64,000 nucleotides of DNA from Toxoplasma gondii ME49 (lineage: Eukaryota > Apicomplexa > Conoidasida > Eucoccidiorida > Sarcocystidae), in NCBI RefSeq assembly GCF_000006565.2, contig NC_031471.1, positions 1,552,661 through 1,616,660 on the forward strand, given 5' to 3'. The notes below the pieces were generated by a model. The model worked only from the letters and a program-made list of their open reading frames with translations, did not search any database and was not told the origin of the DNA. Position 1 is the first letter of the stretch. Each line of letters opens with the position of its first letter. Shown in pieces: positions 48,361-63,300 of this stretch. Position numbers and translations under genes: made by a program.

Positions 48361-49524
48361 TCTGTGTAGATTATATTCCTTCTACAGAAGCACATGGGAA
48401 TCCGTTAGGGGCGTCGTCTCGCTGCCAGCGACCCTCTCAAAAGACAGTGTACGTTTGATACTCTGCACCTTGGGTTCGACACGAACGTCGCTACCGTGCA
48501 TGCGTCGAGAGGCGTTTGTGACGTTCGGCGTCGTTTCAGAGACAGGTGAACATGGTGTTTAGTTCAACGAGGAAAGTGATTTGTAGAGCAAAGCGAGGAG
48601 AGGGGAGCATGTGCAGCTCGCCAAGAAGAACGCTCGGCGCCGGAGCCCCCCAAACTCCACAACTGAGACGAGCGACGCGAAACCGGCGCACGATGTGACC
48701 CGGCACGGAGACGACCGAGAGCCGGAGACGCGTCGGTGCGGTGCGAGACACGGCCGGACGCAGACAAGAAACGATGAAGAAAAGACAACATGCGAGATAA
48801 ACTGACAATATGGAGCGGACAGGCAGCGTCGCGGGTGGACGTTGCGTCTCACGAGCCAAGCAACGAGACAGGCAGCCAACCAGGCGAACGCCCAGGGGGG
48901 ACAGACGGCAATCGAGAACAGAAGCAAATCGGCGCACACCGAGGAGACCGGAGCGCCTCGCCACGGGCGGAAAGATAAACAACACAAAAAAATCAAGAGA
49001 GAAGAAACAAAAGTTCAAAGCTACATTCGGGACATCTCGTACCAGGAAGGCTCTGGTCACGAAGAAAAAGCAGAGCTCGTTCACACGCGTCGGTCCCCCT
49101 TTTTTTCTACCGTCGTCGACCCTCCACGACGGTCGCTTCCGGCTTCTCCTTTGTCACAGTTTCACGCTCCCTTTGGCTTTGTGACGTTTTGCAAGACTTT
49201 CCAAGGAACGCTCCTCCCGCTAACGCAGAATCGCTTTTTCCTGCCCGCTTCCCCTGGGCGTCGTCCGTCTCTGCTTCTCTTCCTATGCCTTCCGTTCTCT
49301 TCTTTTTCTCCACGCGTCCGCCTGTCTGGAGCCCACAAAAGCTCCACTTCGACATGCCTTTCCTTGGCGGGCATTCTTCCTCGTCTTCTTTCCTTTCCTT
49401 CTTCGTCTGAGTGTCGTCGATGTCGCCAGCCTCAGAGCAGCTCCTCCCAGTCGTCAGGCACTTCGCGTTCCTTCTGAGCAAAAACGGTGAAAAAAAGACG
49501 CACTCTCGCTAAACACAGAGGGGC

Positions 49525-49536
49525 GGGGGGGGGGGG
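49525..49536. repeat. Poly-G run
   Basis: Twelve consecutive G residues on the plus strand, preceded by GGGGC. On the minus strand this is a C run in the presumed 3' region of the helicase gene. Confidence 0.8.
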
Positions 49537-50311
49537 CAGGACGCGAGCACTCAAACAAGGCAAAGGAAAGACCATGGACGCAACAGGGAAGCCCCTCTGA
49601 CGAAGGTCTCTGGACCCCAAGAGAAATCAAGTTCACGAAAAGAACATGGAAGTCAAAAAACCAAAGAGACGGACACAATGGACGCGACAGAACGCAGGTC
49701 ACACTGATGGGCATGTGTGAGTGCTGTCCGTTTCGCCGTTGTTGTTCTACTTCCTGTGGGTCCACCTCTCAGATGGTTTTCGCCCAGGCTTCTTCCTTCC
49801 TCTCTCCACAAGCCATTTTTGCGGCAGACCTCGAATCGAGTGAGCACCGCGTCCTCATCAGTGAAAAACATCGGGGTAACCTGCAATTCACCTTGACGAA
49901 ACGGTGCGTAGATCGATGTTTTCACTCTTCAAGATCGAAACAACTCTTTCAACTCGTAGTACGAAGAGAAAAATACCTCCTAGAGACAGCTCTCGTTTCT
50001 TCGTCTCTCGCCTCTGTCTTCCGTTCACTCTATGGTTGTACGTCTCCACTTCGTACTCCCTCTTGGAGCACTCGTCGGAACTCTCTGCGGACCTATCATC
50101 TCGACGTGACGAGTTCGGAGACACTCTCTCCCCTCGCGTCTGAAAACGTCTGTTTCGTTCCCCGACTCTTAGCATCAAGGTCGATTTCAAGTCGAGGAGA
50201 CAGAGCCTGTATGAGATGCAGACTACCAGCTTCTTTCTTCTCTTGCTCCTTTCCTAGGTGCAACGGTGTGTTTTCGAGCAGCAACACAGGACTTCTTCTG
50301 GACATGCAGGA

Positions 50312-53300
50312 TCACCGACTCCTAACGCGCTCTGGCGAGAACAGATGCGTTTCTGGGGAGTCGTACACAACGCGGCAACCGCCTCTCACCTCTCGCTCTT
50401 CCTCTTCCTCTGCAGCTTTCTTTGCCGGACTCAACTCTAGTAGACCTTGACCGACGGGAGTGTCGACATCCATGTTGTGGCCAGCGAAGCCTGAGCGATG
50501 GAAATCACACTGAAAGCCTTGAGGGACGAAAATCTGAGATGCTCCTCCTGCGCGTGCATGCGCTCCAGCAGAGCCTTGTCGCGAAGCAAAAGAAGAAGAT
50601 CGAGGGAGGTTGCCGCCCTGGCCGCCTTGCAGTGAAGGCAGCGAATACCGCGGCGCATCGAGGTGATCGTTCAGGCGCGTCAGGGGAATGATGGAGCGCC
50701 TGCGAGAGAAAAACAAGCGACAGAAAAAGAGGAGGGAAAGCTGCTCAACAAGGACGGAGATGGCAGCGAAGCAGAAAACCAAGACGGGTGTTTGAAGGCA
50801 CTGGTAAGTCTGCTTCCGCGAGACGAGTGACGATCTGTTTGCAGGGTGCGGACATGACTATTGGGGAGACAACGGAGAGGAAAAGGTGAGAGAGCGCGGG
50901 TGTCTCAACGTAGGGAGGCAAAGCAGAGACAAACCTCTGAAGGGGAATCACACTGGCGATTTTTTACTTTTCAAGGAAATAAAGATGTGTAGGCGACTGC
51001 CGTGCGGTACCCGTATCTCTGCAGCGACTGAGGGTAAGGTGTTGTGTTCACAGCCAGTGAGCCCCGTGGAGACAGCGATTTCGATATACAATTGTGCTGA
51101 CTACATCTGTAAAACAACGACGTTGCTGGAGTGTAAAACCGCAATGGAAAGCAAGTGGAAGGGAATCGTCTGCAGCAACGAAAGACAGCAACGAAAGACC
51201 GCAACGAAAGATATCGGGAGCATGTCAGGAAATGGAAGAACGGAGTCTGCACGCCTTGACCTACATGCTGCCAACCCATTGAATCCACGGTCGCCAGTTC
51301 GTCTTGTCGTTCCTGCATGCAACGAAGAACGGCCAGATCACGCGAAAGAGATGTTACGTTTCCTCGAGTGTTAAGAGTACCTCAGGTGTCTCTGAAGCGA
51401 CGCGGGGACGTCTGAGGCTCTTCCGACGTCGAAATTCATGTCCGCGTCCACCCGCGAGAAAAAAACGTCGCCCACCGCTCTGTGTCTATGGGCCTCCGGC
51501 CAACGCCGTGTATCTCATTCTACGGATGACACACACTTCAGTGCAACCTGGACTACGAACGCCTGACCGATACCGCAGGTAGCCGCCTGCAGATGGGTGG
51601 ATGGACTGACAAAAACAGCTGGAGAGATAGGCGATTGCGAGACGACACGATGGAGAAACGACGAAGGTGAAAGCGATGCGTGCTCCCATGTTTCTTACCA
51701 CAGAGTGAGCTGGTCCCCGACGACGATGACACCGCGTTTCGCGCGAGTCAGCATGACGTTCATTCGTCGCGGATCTCGAAGAAATCCAATTTCACCTCGA
51801 GCGTTTGACCGGACAGCGCTGAAGATAATCAAGTCTTTCTCCTTGCCCTGAAAACCGTCCACACTGTCCACCTCGATTTGGTAGCAAGCCGGCGGCACCT
51901 GTAAAGAAACGAAGGCGGCGCTGAGAGGACGGAACTGGAGAAACACCTTCAAAAAAGGAGACGCTTTCTCCAGAGAAATCCAAGGACAGGCGTGAGGACG
52001 AACGCCAGGCAACGTTCCACGTTCTCTCGCGACAGGAGTGGAGAAGTGAAACGTCGACAACGTCTCGGCAAACAAAACAAAACATGGATACGCAGCATAC
52101 TTCATCGTAAGGCATGGCACATACACATTCACATTCACCCGTCTCGGGACGCACGCAGGGGCACAAAAGAAACTGCATGTTCGCTATCTCTCGAGCATTT
52201 AACATGTAGAGTATGCACAGGTCTCTGCGCTTCTGCATCAATGCATTGACAGACACAGATGTAGATCTCGGTATTTGTATCTGTGTACGTACGAGTGTGA
52301 GTGTGTACACTTGCAGGTCTGGCGCGGCTCCGGGTACAGAGCTGCGTAGTTTTTTCTACATAAGAACAGTCTGTAACTGTGAATGCGCATATATGTTGGG
52401 GGGATGTTCACAGGTAACTGTGACCAGGTGCGAGATCGTCGCTCGCCCAAGCAGAGTACAGATTTCTCAAATTCCTACAAACGTTTCATTGATTGCCTTT
52501 CGAAGCCGGGCCTTCTGGGCGTCGTACGGCGTGAGCACGCCAATCTGCGAAGGCAGGACGCTCCCCTCATTCGCCACCGACTGCAAAATCGCGATGATGG
52601 GATCGATTTCTCTGCATGAACAAAAAACCATGTCATGCCGTGCGAACCAGGAAACGGATTCAAATGCATATATATATATATATATATATATGAGTGTTTG
52701 TATAAGTATGTAAGTATACGTACATGCATATTTGCGACCAGCGATTCGTCGTCCAGTTTCAGAGTATACATACACGTGACCGGTTCACTGTCTGCATTTG
52801 CAGATGTGATTATCGGCAATGTGTAGACCTGCTTCGAGCTACGAATCCACCCAATGTCGAGTTTGTGCAGATGCGGATGTATACACTGAATACGCAGATC
52901 GAGGTTCGTTTTCCTGTTTGTATTTGCTCCGTCTCCACGTCTAAGTTTCAAGAGATCTGCCTGCGTCTTTGTTTTGTGCAGTTCCTCTGCTCCGTTCATG
53001 CATCCCTTCGTGGAGAGTCTGCAGCTCTTCTACATGCGTTTCTTGCTGCAGAACTTGTTTCTGAACTTCTTCGAATCTTTTGAAGCACAGGTCTCAAAGA
53101 TGTCTCTGCAAGAGGCGTCTGCATCCAGACAGCGTGCATGTTCCCTTCTCAGTAGTGTGTTTCAAAGCCGAAAACTAAAGATTCTTCGCTGGGAAACGCC
53201 TGCCTCTCGATGCTCACGCTGCGTTGTATTTCGAGGTGCCCTGCGAGGTCTCAGAGCCGGAGAGCCCTGCAGCCGAAATGTCGACCAGGCAAACGCGGCT

Positions 53301-53492
53301 GTGCTGAGACGGCCACCGAAAACCTGCAACCGGCGGTCGATTGCCATCGTCAACATCTGCAGAAGTAAAGGACAAGAGAGAGAAACGCACGTCCCCCAAG
53401 GCCGCAGACACCTACGAAGGTTCTACACAAATATGCACAAATCCACATCTACATACATGTATATAAATATATACACACATAAGCATGCAGTT

Positions 53493-53527
<35 letters not shown>

Positions 53528-56500
53528 CATATATGTATATTTTATGCATGTGTTTATGTGTGTATGTGTGTATGTATGTGAAAGAATGAGATTCCCCACA
53601 CAGACTCCTTCAGGCGAACGCAGTGTTTTGGATTGTAGGCTGGGCATGGGAATGCGGAGACAGAGAAGGAACTCAAGAGTCGATGCTGTTCCGTATGCGT
53701 GGACCAAAATCATATCCAAGCAAGCGGTGTTTACGTCCCGCAAGGACCCCACCGAGACGGATGCACCAGAACTCGACGTCCTCCAGCTAGAGCTTGAGCG
53801 AGGAGCCACCACCGACTGCGAACGACGAGTCTCTGAGTCTCTCTGAGTTACTCTTGCATGTGAGAGAAACACAGCTCGCCAACGCACGATCCGCGAGGGA
53901 CAGTCGACACGACTCACCTCTGCTTTGAATTTTTCCGTCGTAGAATTGCAGGTTCGGGAAGTACGCAATGGACGGATGCATGCGCCGCTGTTCATCCAAG
54001 AGCTGAATGGGAGCAATGCCGCTGCCCACGAAACGCTCCAGAAGTGAGACGTCGAGTCTGAAAAAAACGAAAAAAAGAAACAAATTGCGAAGGCCCAGCG
54101 TGGACTCAGAAGCCGCAGAAGAAGTTCACGTCTCGGTGAGCCGTTTGTGCTCAGATCCACTAAAATTCTCTGCCATGCAGCAGAACGAGTTCATACAAGC
54201 AAGACGTACTTCCAGCCCACATCTACAAATGCGTAGAACTTGGGGTCAACATATCTCTCCACCTACCAACCTTCCTGTCTTCGCAATCACAGACTCGCGT
54301 ACATAAATATACATAAATATACCTAAATATACATAAATATACATAAATATACATATATATATATGTATAGATGTATAGTTATGCATATTTATCTGTGATT
54401 GCGAAGACATCTGTCACAACGAGGATACACATATACATATCGATGCACTGGCAGTTGCCGCACACCCAACATCTGAGGATACCTTTCACTCCGTAGCACT
54501 GCAAGATCTATGTACACGAAAATGGACGCATTGAACACAGGCGTCTGGTTGACGGATCGTTTCCTAGGAACCTGCAAATCTCGCGACGCATTATCGCTAC
54601 GGAGACAAATGTCCACCCTGTCGATAGCACGCGATATCGCTGTTTTCTCGAGCGACTCACCCTCGTGCAGCAGCCTCGGGAGACAGAATGGTGGGCGGTA
54701 GTTGTTTGTGGTCGCCAATCAACACAAAGTTGCGGCAGCCGTGGGCAAGAGGAATCAAGTTGGACGGTTCTGCAGTTCACACAAACAGTGCAGTCCGGTG
54801 CTGGTGGACTTGCATGCAATCCACCATTTCCTACCCCAACATCTCCAGTGTCTTCTCCCCTCGACACCAAAAGTCCCTGCTTCTCTTTCCGTCGCACGTC
54901 ATCCGTATCGCAGGCTAACATACTGATCTATGTCCCTCTAGATGTCTCTCTTTGCATCTCTCTATGTAAGTCTCTAAACCTGTGTGTGTCTGCCTACGTC
55001 TGTCTACGACGGGGGATGCCTTTCCATTTCGATCTTTTTATCTCTATCCGTAGGTAGTTCTGTCTCCATCTCTCTCCACCATTCTGTCTACACCACTCTG
55101 AACGTAAATCGTTGTAGCCCCCGTCTTCACCGAGAAGAGTCGACAAGCGGCTTTCCTTCTGCACTCACCAATAGCTTGGGCGCCTTCGTCGATGATAACG
55201 CGAGAAAAGACTAGATCATCAAACATCTCGTGACCGCTGCCGACGCAAGTGGCAATGATGACAGGCTGTCGCCGAATTGCCTCTCTGAAGAGCGCCATGC
55301 GAACGGTCTTTGCCTCGCCGAACATTCCGTTCTGCTTTAAGCGAACGTAGTCGCGATAGCGCCCGAGATCTGGAGACCATAGACCCCAAGAAAACTCCAG
55401 GTTTTTTCTCTGCAAGTGTGGAGAGCTGAGCTCTTCTGAACGCGTCCTGCGTTTCACCCTTAGAGACGTATTGCTCTATCTCTGGGGATACCAACAGTTC
55501 TAATAAGAGCGCAGGCGCTGTCTCAAGTACAAACGCGAGATGACGATACAGGAAGGCAGAAGTGGACGATGTAAGACACAGAGAGATGTAAGACCTCTGC
55601 GGCCACTGGAGAGAAGAGGTGCAAGAAGACAGAGCAGCGAAGCCGCGCAAGGTGCATATCGAAGACGAGAGGATGAACACCACGTAATAAGAGAGAGAAG
55701 GAGGACAGAAAGAGAAGAACAGACGCGACAGAGAGAACAGAGACACGAGACGGTGCCGAGACGGACAAGCCAGCAGAAACCAAGACACGGACGTCGGATG
55801 TTAGAGCGATTCCTCGGCAAAGTTCCTCCTCGCTTTCTTCTCGACTCACCTGCAATCGCTTCCTCCTGAAGATCGGACTCGCTGCCATTCCCAACGCGCA
55901 CGCTGCGAATGCCGCGGGCGCTCAGACCCTCCATCAAGTTGTCCGCTGATGAGAGTCACAGAACGAAAACCAGCGCATGCAGGGGAGAAAAGAAAGCGAC
56001 ACTGCATGCGCGCGGGGGGGGGGCCGACACTCTCACCAAGAACTCAACCAGACAGCGTACGGTCAACAGAAAGCCGCAGAGAAAGTCCCAAAGGAAATCC
56101 ATGAAATTCCTAATTATATACAGATACATATATATATATCTATATACATATGTATATATATATATATATGTATGTGTGTATAGGTATATATAAACATGTA
56201 ACTATACATAAATATATATAGTGAGAGAGATATAAATGAAGATCAAATGTTCAGTCTGAGGTGCCAGAAAGGAGACAAGCCGGAGGGCCTCACCTGCAAC
56301 GTTGCTGTCGGCGACTGCAAGGATTTTCTTTGACGGATCGTTTCGCTGCCATGCGTCGATGATGGCGCAGGCGACGTGCGTCTTCCCCGTGCCGGGGGGA
56401 CCTGCAGCCCCACACAGGAAAGGAAACTGCATGCGCGAGACTGGGAGGGAAACAAACTGCATGCGCGAGACTGTGAGGGAAACAAACTGCATGCGGGAGG

Positions 56501-56734
56501 CCAGTCCCCGCAACGAGTGGCGCAGGACTTCCTGTCTACGCAGCGAACTCGACATGCGAGAGAAAGCGACGCATCCAACTTTCCAGCTTTCTAGATCCAC
56601 GGGTCTATACACACGACAGTCTAAAAAATACACATAGCCATACGTACCCTTTACATAGGCGTTGATATGCAACGAGGCCAAGCCTCTCTACCTACGTACA
56701 AACGTCTATGAAGTCTACCGATACAAATATCAGC

Positions 56735-56777
<43 letters not shown>

Positions 56778-59700
56778 AGTGCATACATGTACACACATAT
56801 GCAGCTGTCTACGCACAAGTGTAGGTCAGTGTGAGTGCATTCTGTTATCAATTTGAAGTCTCACAGCATAGGCCATGAAGACGCTGTAAATCAGGAGTCT
56901 CCCTCGTACTATATACTCGGCACAGGAAAGCGCAACTCGCTTTTACGCGGTCACTGATACGATTATCATACACCCTCTCGTGACTTTGACGAAATCTGAC
57001 GAACCTTGGACGAGGGTAAGGCGATTCGTGAGAGCCGAGAGACATGCGGCCTTCTGTGGCCGCGTCAGCGGAAGGCCTGTGGGCAGGACGACGTCGCTTA
57101 AATCAATTTCGGGGGAAGGCATCGTAAAGTCGTTCCGATCTGTCAGCTGACTCCGTGCCTGCATGGCCTGAGAAAAAGTGACGGCCGCGCACACAGACGC
57201 ATCACTGTCTCCATAAACAACATCCTGCGGCATCACAATCACAACTTTCACATCTACATACGTACATGCATACATGTATAGAGAGAGACAGACAGATAGA
57301 GAGATACATGTAGATAGATAAATATAGATACAACGAGATAGAAAGAGGTAGAGATAGAGCGAGACAGAGAGACAGATAGAGAGATATAGAAAGATAGACA
57401 GATACACAGAGAGAGACAAAGAAAGGTCGAGAGACGGATAGAAAGATAGAGCGAGATAGCTACAGAGCAACGTGGAACAAGGTTGGGGGGTTCCTCATCA
57501 TCGGTGAGACCCAGGCTGCAATCTCTGCATGGACAGGAACGAAGACGCGCGATAGCATTCGCCGTTGGTAGACTAAGGCGAGAAGGTAGGGAACCACAGA
57601 AGGAGATAGAAAAGGAGAGAGAGGAGTGCAACGGTCACCCTCTGGGAACCGTGGAAGGTCCGAGACAGTGAGCACAGGAAGAAAGAGCGAAACGACAAAT
57701 TGGGATTGAGAGAGGCAGCGAGTGCATTTCGTACCACTTGGGAGAGAAGCGACGACGGCGGGGGGTAACAGGAGACGGCGCTGGACTGTTGAAGTCGCTG
57801 CTTCTTCGTGTTCTGAAGGGCAGAGCTTCCCAAGGGCGTATCGTCTCGGTTGGAAGACGAGCTGCGGGACAGCTGCGCTTGAGCGTCTGCCAGCTCGTTC
57901 AAACGATGAAGAGGATCGAAATGCGAAGGATCCACGTCGCTCAACAACGGCACCGGCCCACCTAAACCACACAAATGACAACGACCTTTTCACATCTAAA
58001 TAACTATATATATATATATATGAACATATATATATATATATACATATATGAATGTATATATATTTATCGACAGATACAGATAGGTATAGAGACGGATGTA
58101 CGCGAGTTTATACAGATGTGAGTATCTGTGTATAGATAGTGATGCGCTTATTGGTGGACCAGAAAAAGCACAAAACGCAGAAGGATTCAGTGACGGAGAG
58201 ATGAGCAAGTCGGAAGAGAGTGAGAATCGCGGTGTGCAGCGTAACATGTGGAGAGAATTAGAGACTCTCTGTATCGGAGCCGACACACTACAGAGAACGT
58301 GATGTCCCGACGCACATCTCCGTTGTGACGTCGCTCTTTTCTTCTCTGTTTTTTCTCTGCCCTGTCAACTTCACTGGTCCATGAATTCTTTCGTAATCTG
58401 CTTCTCGCCCTCTCGCTCTGTTCTCCTTTCTCTCGTGTGCACCCCTGCGTCGCTCCTCCCCGCATTTTTTCATCGTCTCTCTTCGTCTCTCCACACACAT
58501 CACAGCTCGCTCGGGACTCTTCTGTGCGTAAAAGGGATCTCGTTAGGCTTAATTCAAACGTTCGTTCAAACAGTGAAGAACTTGAGCCTCTGCACCGCGG
58601 CGTCTCTGCCTCTTCCCCGTCCAGAGACGATAACTCCCAACACTACGGTGCGGATCATCTTGGCACCGGAGGAGCCGTTTTCTCTCGCTGTCGCATTGCG
58701 CGCAGGAGCCTCTGCACTACCAGCGCCCGACCTGCGGACTTCTTGACTCACGGCTAGCGACCTCCTTTGCTGGAGGCTCTCCGGTGTGGAGCAGCAGGTA
58801 GCGAATTTCGGGAGTGAAGGCGTACGAGGACGTCGAGTGCTGAAGAGAAAAAGAAAGGCAAGAGCCATGCACGCAGTCGAGGACATGTGGAGCTCTTCAG
58901 ACGCGAAAGCGGCGAAGGCTCCTCCACGTCTATCGTTTACCCGCCAAAGCTTAGGGAACAGGTTTTATTCGAAAAGAACCATTTTTTCAACAAAGACCCA
59001 GGCAGCAGAGAACGGAGCCTCGCCGAGACCCTGTGCCTTGGGGCACGAGTTTACACGCCAAAATACCGAAGCGAATAGCGAAGAGAAATTCGGAGAAAAC
59101 GTCGAGGAAACGTAAGCTGTCGACGTACAAAAACGACGTCGCTGCAGTGTCAGCATCACTTCCTTATTGCGCTTGAAGTATCTCGCCATGAGACTCACGC
59201 AGAGGAGGAAAAACGCAACGAAGCGAGATGCCAGGGAAGCTGTCGCCGGCGCGAGCGACAGGGACAGCGAAAGGCAGGAGAGAAAAAGAAAAGGAGACAA
59301 GGAAGAGCGACCGAGACAGCGAGGGGGAATTACAGAAAAACGGAGAGCAACGAGAGAACTAGAGAAGGCTCACACAGGGAAGGAACGAAAATGAGTAGGT
59401 GACACAGAGAAGATGGCCCCAGAGAAAGACAGGAAAGAGGAAAGAAGAGAGAAAGGTGAACAAGAGAACAGACCAGGCATTCCGCGACTTGTGATTCACC
59501 ATCCCCTTTCACAGAACTGCACCTCATCACCCTGAGCTGCCTTTCTGCAGAAAAGCTCCGGGGATCTTTCAACAAAAACAACCACTCACTGAAATCGGCA
59601 TTCTGTGCATGGTGAGGCTTCGTAGGGCCTCCACCATTCGATCGTGGGTGACCGCGGGCGTGAGGTAGTACAACTTGAAGCGGCGGCAGGCTGCAGAGAA

Positions 59701-60346
59701 AAACAGTTTACGGACGTCGCATGCAATTGCGTTACACATACGCAGGTGACTGCGAAGGCAGCCAGACCCACAAAGACAGAGAATAACCAGGGAGAAAGAA
59801 AGTGAGGAACACAAGCTGTTGCGCGACTTGGCCCAAAAACGAGACGATACGCTGGAGCCTCGACAAACAACGAAATCTGCCGAAACCACAGAGAGACACA
59901 AGGCTGATGGACGTGGATACAGACCTTAGCGAGACACGGCCAGCAGAGAGCGAATGCGTACATGTGTATGGGAACACAAAGAGAACCATTCATAGACATG
60001 TCAAATGCGGATCAGATCCGAGTCTAGGGAAAATGCGTTTTGACGAAGACGCACTGAGGATATCTGCATGCTTCGCGCCCTCGCCGGACGCGAGGCGGAC
60101 GTTGACGTTGAAATTTACGCCGTCGCTCTTGACGCTCGTTACCACGCCGACGAAACACTTGCGCTGCAGTTGAGGAGAGGAGTGAACACAAGGACAGAAG
60201 CAAAGGTAAACCGCATGAACATCTAGACAAACGTTCAAATGTACGTGTATACACACACATATATACACAGGCACAAAAGCCAAAATATATACGCACGTCC
60301 ATATGCATATATATATATATATATATATGCGTACATGCATATATGC

Positions 60347-60379
<33 letters not shown>

Positions 60380-63300
60380 TGTATATGTATATATGTGTGC
60401 AGATGTAAGCGTATGCAGACGGCTCACCTCTCGGTGAATGTGTGTCTCTGCGAGAACGCGCACACGAGAACGTGGAACAGGGGAAAACGAGCTGCGCCAC
60501 TGGCAGACGCCTTAGCGTAGGTAGGCGTTCGTTTGAGTGCAGCTTGCACGGTGCGAAAGAGCAGCTGCTTCCCTGTGTTTCTTCCACTGTATTATCCAGA
60601 CCTGTCCCCATTTCTGCGATCCCCTCCTTCCCTGCTCGGCCTCGACGAGGGACCTACCTCAGCCTCGTCAGAGCTTCGCTGTTCCTCGAAGGGTCGCAGC
60701 AGCACGCAGTCGTCTTCCCTGAACTGCACGTTGGCGAGAAACTCTCGGTCTTCCGCTGGAAACAGGGAAAGTCGAAAACTCCGCCAACCAACAGGCGCAT
60801 TGCACACGCATCCCAATGCACCTGTTTCGAACTACACCAAACACCTTGACATTCCTATAACTATATGCATATCTACATACATACAGATATGCATACACTC
60901 TGCAAAGAGGTGGACGTATCACTGTACCTGCATCCATACTGTATGTGTGTAGATATACATATACATATATACATATATATATACAGATGTGCAGTGGCGA
61001 TGTCCGTTGATGAATGTGGGTTCAAATCCCCGCGATCGAGGTGGTGTGTTGTCGGAGGGAGTCAGAACCGCCTTTCTTGAAAACGTAGACATGGATCAAG
61101 CTTCGTCATCGTCTCAGGACAGGCACATGTGCATTTCTTCTGGAGGCGAGAGAACCACAAATAAAAGTAGACGTCGAAGAGCGGATTTCATTGGCTGATC
61201 TGTTTGCCCGTTTGCGGGCCGAGCGCGGCATGTACAGACACCGTTTCATGCACACCTACACAGAGGAAACGACGCGGCGACGCACACCCAGACAAGCATT
61301 TGAAACCATTTTCGCATTTGACGACAAATGCAGATCGGCATGGAGATCCAAGCATCTCTCGCCGAAGCACTGGTGTACCTTTGAGAGCGGTGCCGAGTGA
61401 GAAGACGGGCATGGTCGCAGACTTGCAGTTGAGAATCATATGCTTTCCTTCGAACATGTCCCCGTACGCTTTCCTGTCTTCAATCCCTGTGGCAAGCTGC
61501 GCCTGCCACTCCAGCGCGAGCATGAGCCTGCAGAAAAGGGGAAGAGAACTTCAGTTATCCACTTTTTGCGACAATTCTCCTTGGGAGGGTACGGAAGACG
61601 CTGTAGCACAGCAAGTATTGAAACCTTGGAAAACCAGGGATAAGCATGGAAAACGCTCCGGGCGCGTGCTCCTCTATACGTGCAGAGACGAGCGAGCGAG
61701 CGAGAGAGAGAGAGACGGCCTCCGTTTCACTTCAGCGTCTCGTTTCACCTGTGAAGTCCCGAGTCTTTCTCAGAACCGGAGTCGGACAGAGGGCGCTCCA
61801 GCGTCTCTAAGCGTCTTTGGGGGAGTCACCAAGACGCGTCAGACGGCCCATTTCGGTTTTTCGAATGCCAAACAGACGCGACAAACGTTCGGTTTCTGTT
61901 TTTCTGTTCGTCGTGCCTCACGAAGAACGCGGCAGTTTCCGATTTCTCGGAAAAGCTGCTAGCGTTCGATTTCTGTTTCTGTTCCCTCCCGAAGAAGTGC
62001 AGAATGTCCTTTGGCTGTTGCAAGCCTCAACTCGACGCAGGAAGGTGCTCGGTTTTCTGTGTCTCGAATCTCTGCAAGAACATGTTTCCTACGCCTCGTC
62101 CTTTCCCTGGACGCCTCAGCGCAGGGATACTTCCCGTTCGACTCACCGATAGTTTTGAAAGTATTGCCTGGCTAGGGGCGACGGAAAGTAGCTCTGTTCC
62201 AACAGAACATCGCCGAGTTCGTGCAGAATGGCCTACAAAAAGGAAACGGAAATCGCGACACGGTGCCTCCTGACTGAGCCTCCAGTTGTGCGAGAAATAC
62301 GAGATACACATCATGGACTTCTGTATGCGTTCTGTCAGCACAGTACTGGGGATACTGAATGGACTTCCAGTTCCTTTGATATGCCGTGATGTTCTTCATA
62401 TTTCGCTGTGCCCTAACACCCCAGGGGAGTGGTTACAACGGTCACAAAAAGTAGTGATTAAACCACGAGAAAAAACAAGTGAACCTCAAAAGCAAGTTGA
62501 CCGGCGAGTCCCGTGGCGAGCCCATAAACGTTCTGCAGGCTTCACCTTCCCTGGTTGCTGGAGCGGAGAGAAGCCGGCAAGTGCCTGAGGCGCATGCACG
62601 CGCTCGTCGACGCTCACCCAGCCACTGTCTGAGTCCCTCGACTGAGGCGTACATACAGACAAAGTCTGTGTAGAAGATCTACAAAAGTGTACGTGATGCA
62701 TGCGTATAAATACACACAAGCCGGCCTATACATCCACATGTGGAGTGATGTGATTGTGCGTAGGCGGAGACACCTGTTCCGAATCCGATACTTTGCAAAG
62801 ATATTCAGATGTGCATTTCCATCTACACACAAGATATATTCTTCGATGTACGTCAGGCAGGTTTTCAGACAGACGAAGACAAGAGCGCAGCGCAGCGTGG
62901 AACTGCTTTCTGCTCTCTAGCGACCGTGAGATACAAAGGCCTGTAACTCATGTTACCTGGCCGAAATTGCAGTTCGTGAGAACGGTGCATTCATCGAGAA
63001 GCTGCTCCCAGACGTCCGGCGGCATAGCCCGACTTCCACTTGCAGGCGACGAAGTCCCTTCATCTGAGGTAGTTAGAGAAGAAAGTCCAATTCCGATCGA
63101 CGAAACATACGCATAAATGACCATATCTACAGACGTAAACATATCCACATGTACGTATATATATATATATATGTATATATGTATATATGTATATATATGT
63201 ATATCAATTGACAGCCCATGTGAGCACCTATAGATGTGGGCGCATATCCTCATGGCTGCATGCGCATATCTATGTCGTCAATGCTCTTTGAGTGCCACGA

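Larger units (their letters stand above)
47135..50311. other. Convergent intergenic region
   Basis: The membrane-protein gene (+) and the helicase gene (-) both end into this interval, so it should hold two 3' untranslated regions. It contains TA microsatellites at 48.25-48.36 kb and a poly-G run. Open frames at 48536-49084 (-) and 48842-49477 (+) overlap each other and have biased, non-protein-like composition. Confidence 0.55.

Noticed and set aside
48842..49477. 211-codon plus-strand frame between the membrane-protein and helicase genes
   Set aside because: Its composition follows purine-rich then pyrimidine-rich base bias and it has no domain, splice partner or clear start context.
52974..53846. 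290-codon plus-strand frame
   Set aside because: It spans a TA microsatellite (runs of Ile-Tyr) and lies opposite a helicase exon with a clear motif.
61010..61040. T-loop-like GGTTCAAATCC suggesting a tRNA
   Set aside because: The T stem pairs imperfectly and no D arm, anticodon arm or acceptor stem can be drawn around it; it lies in a helicase intron.
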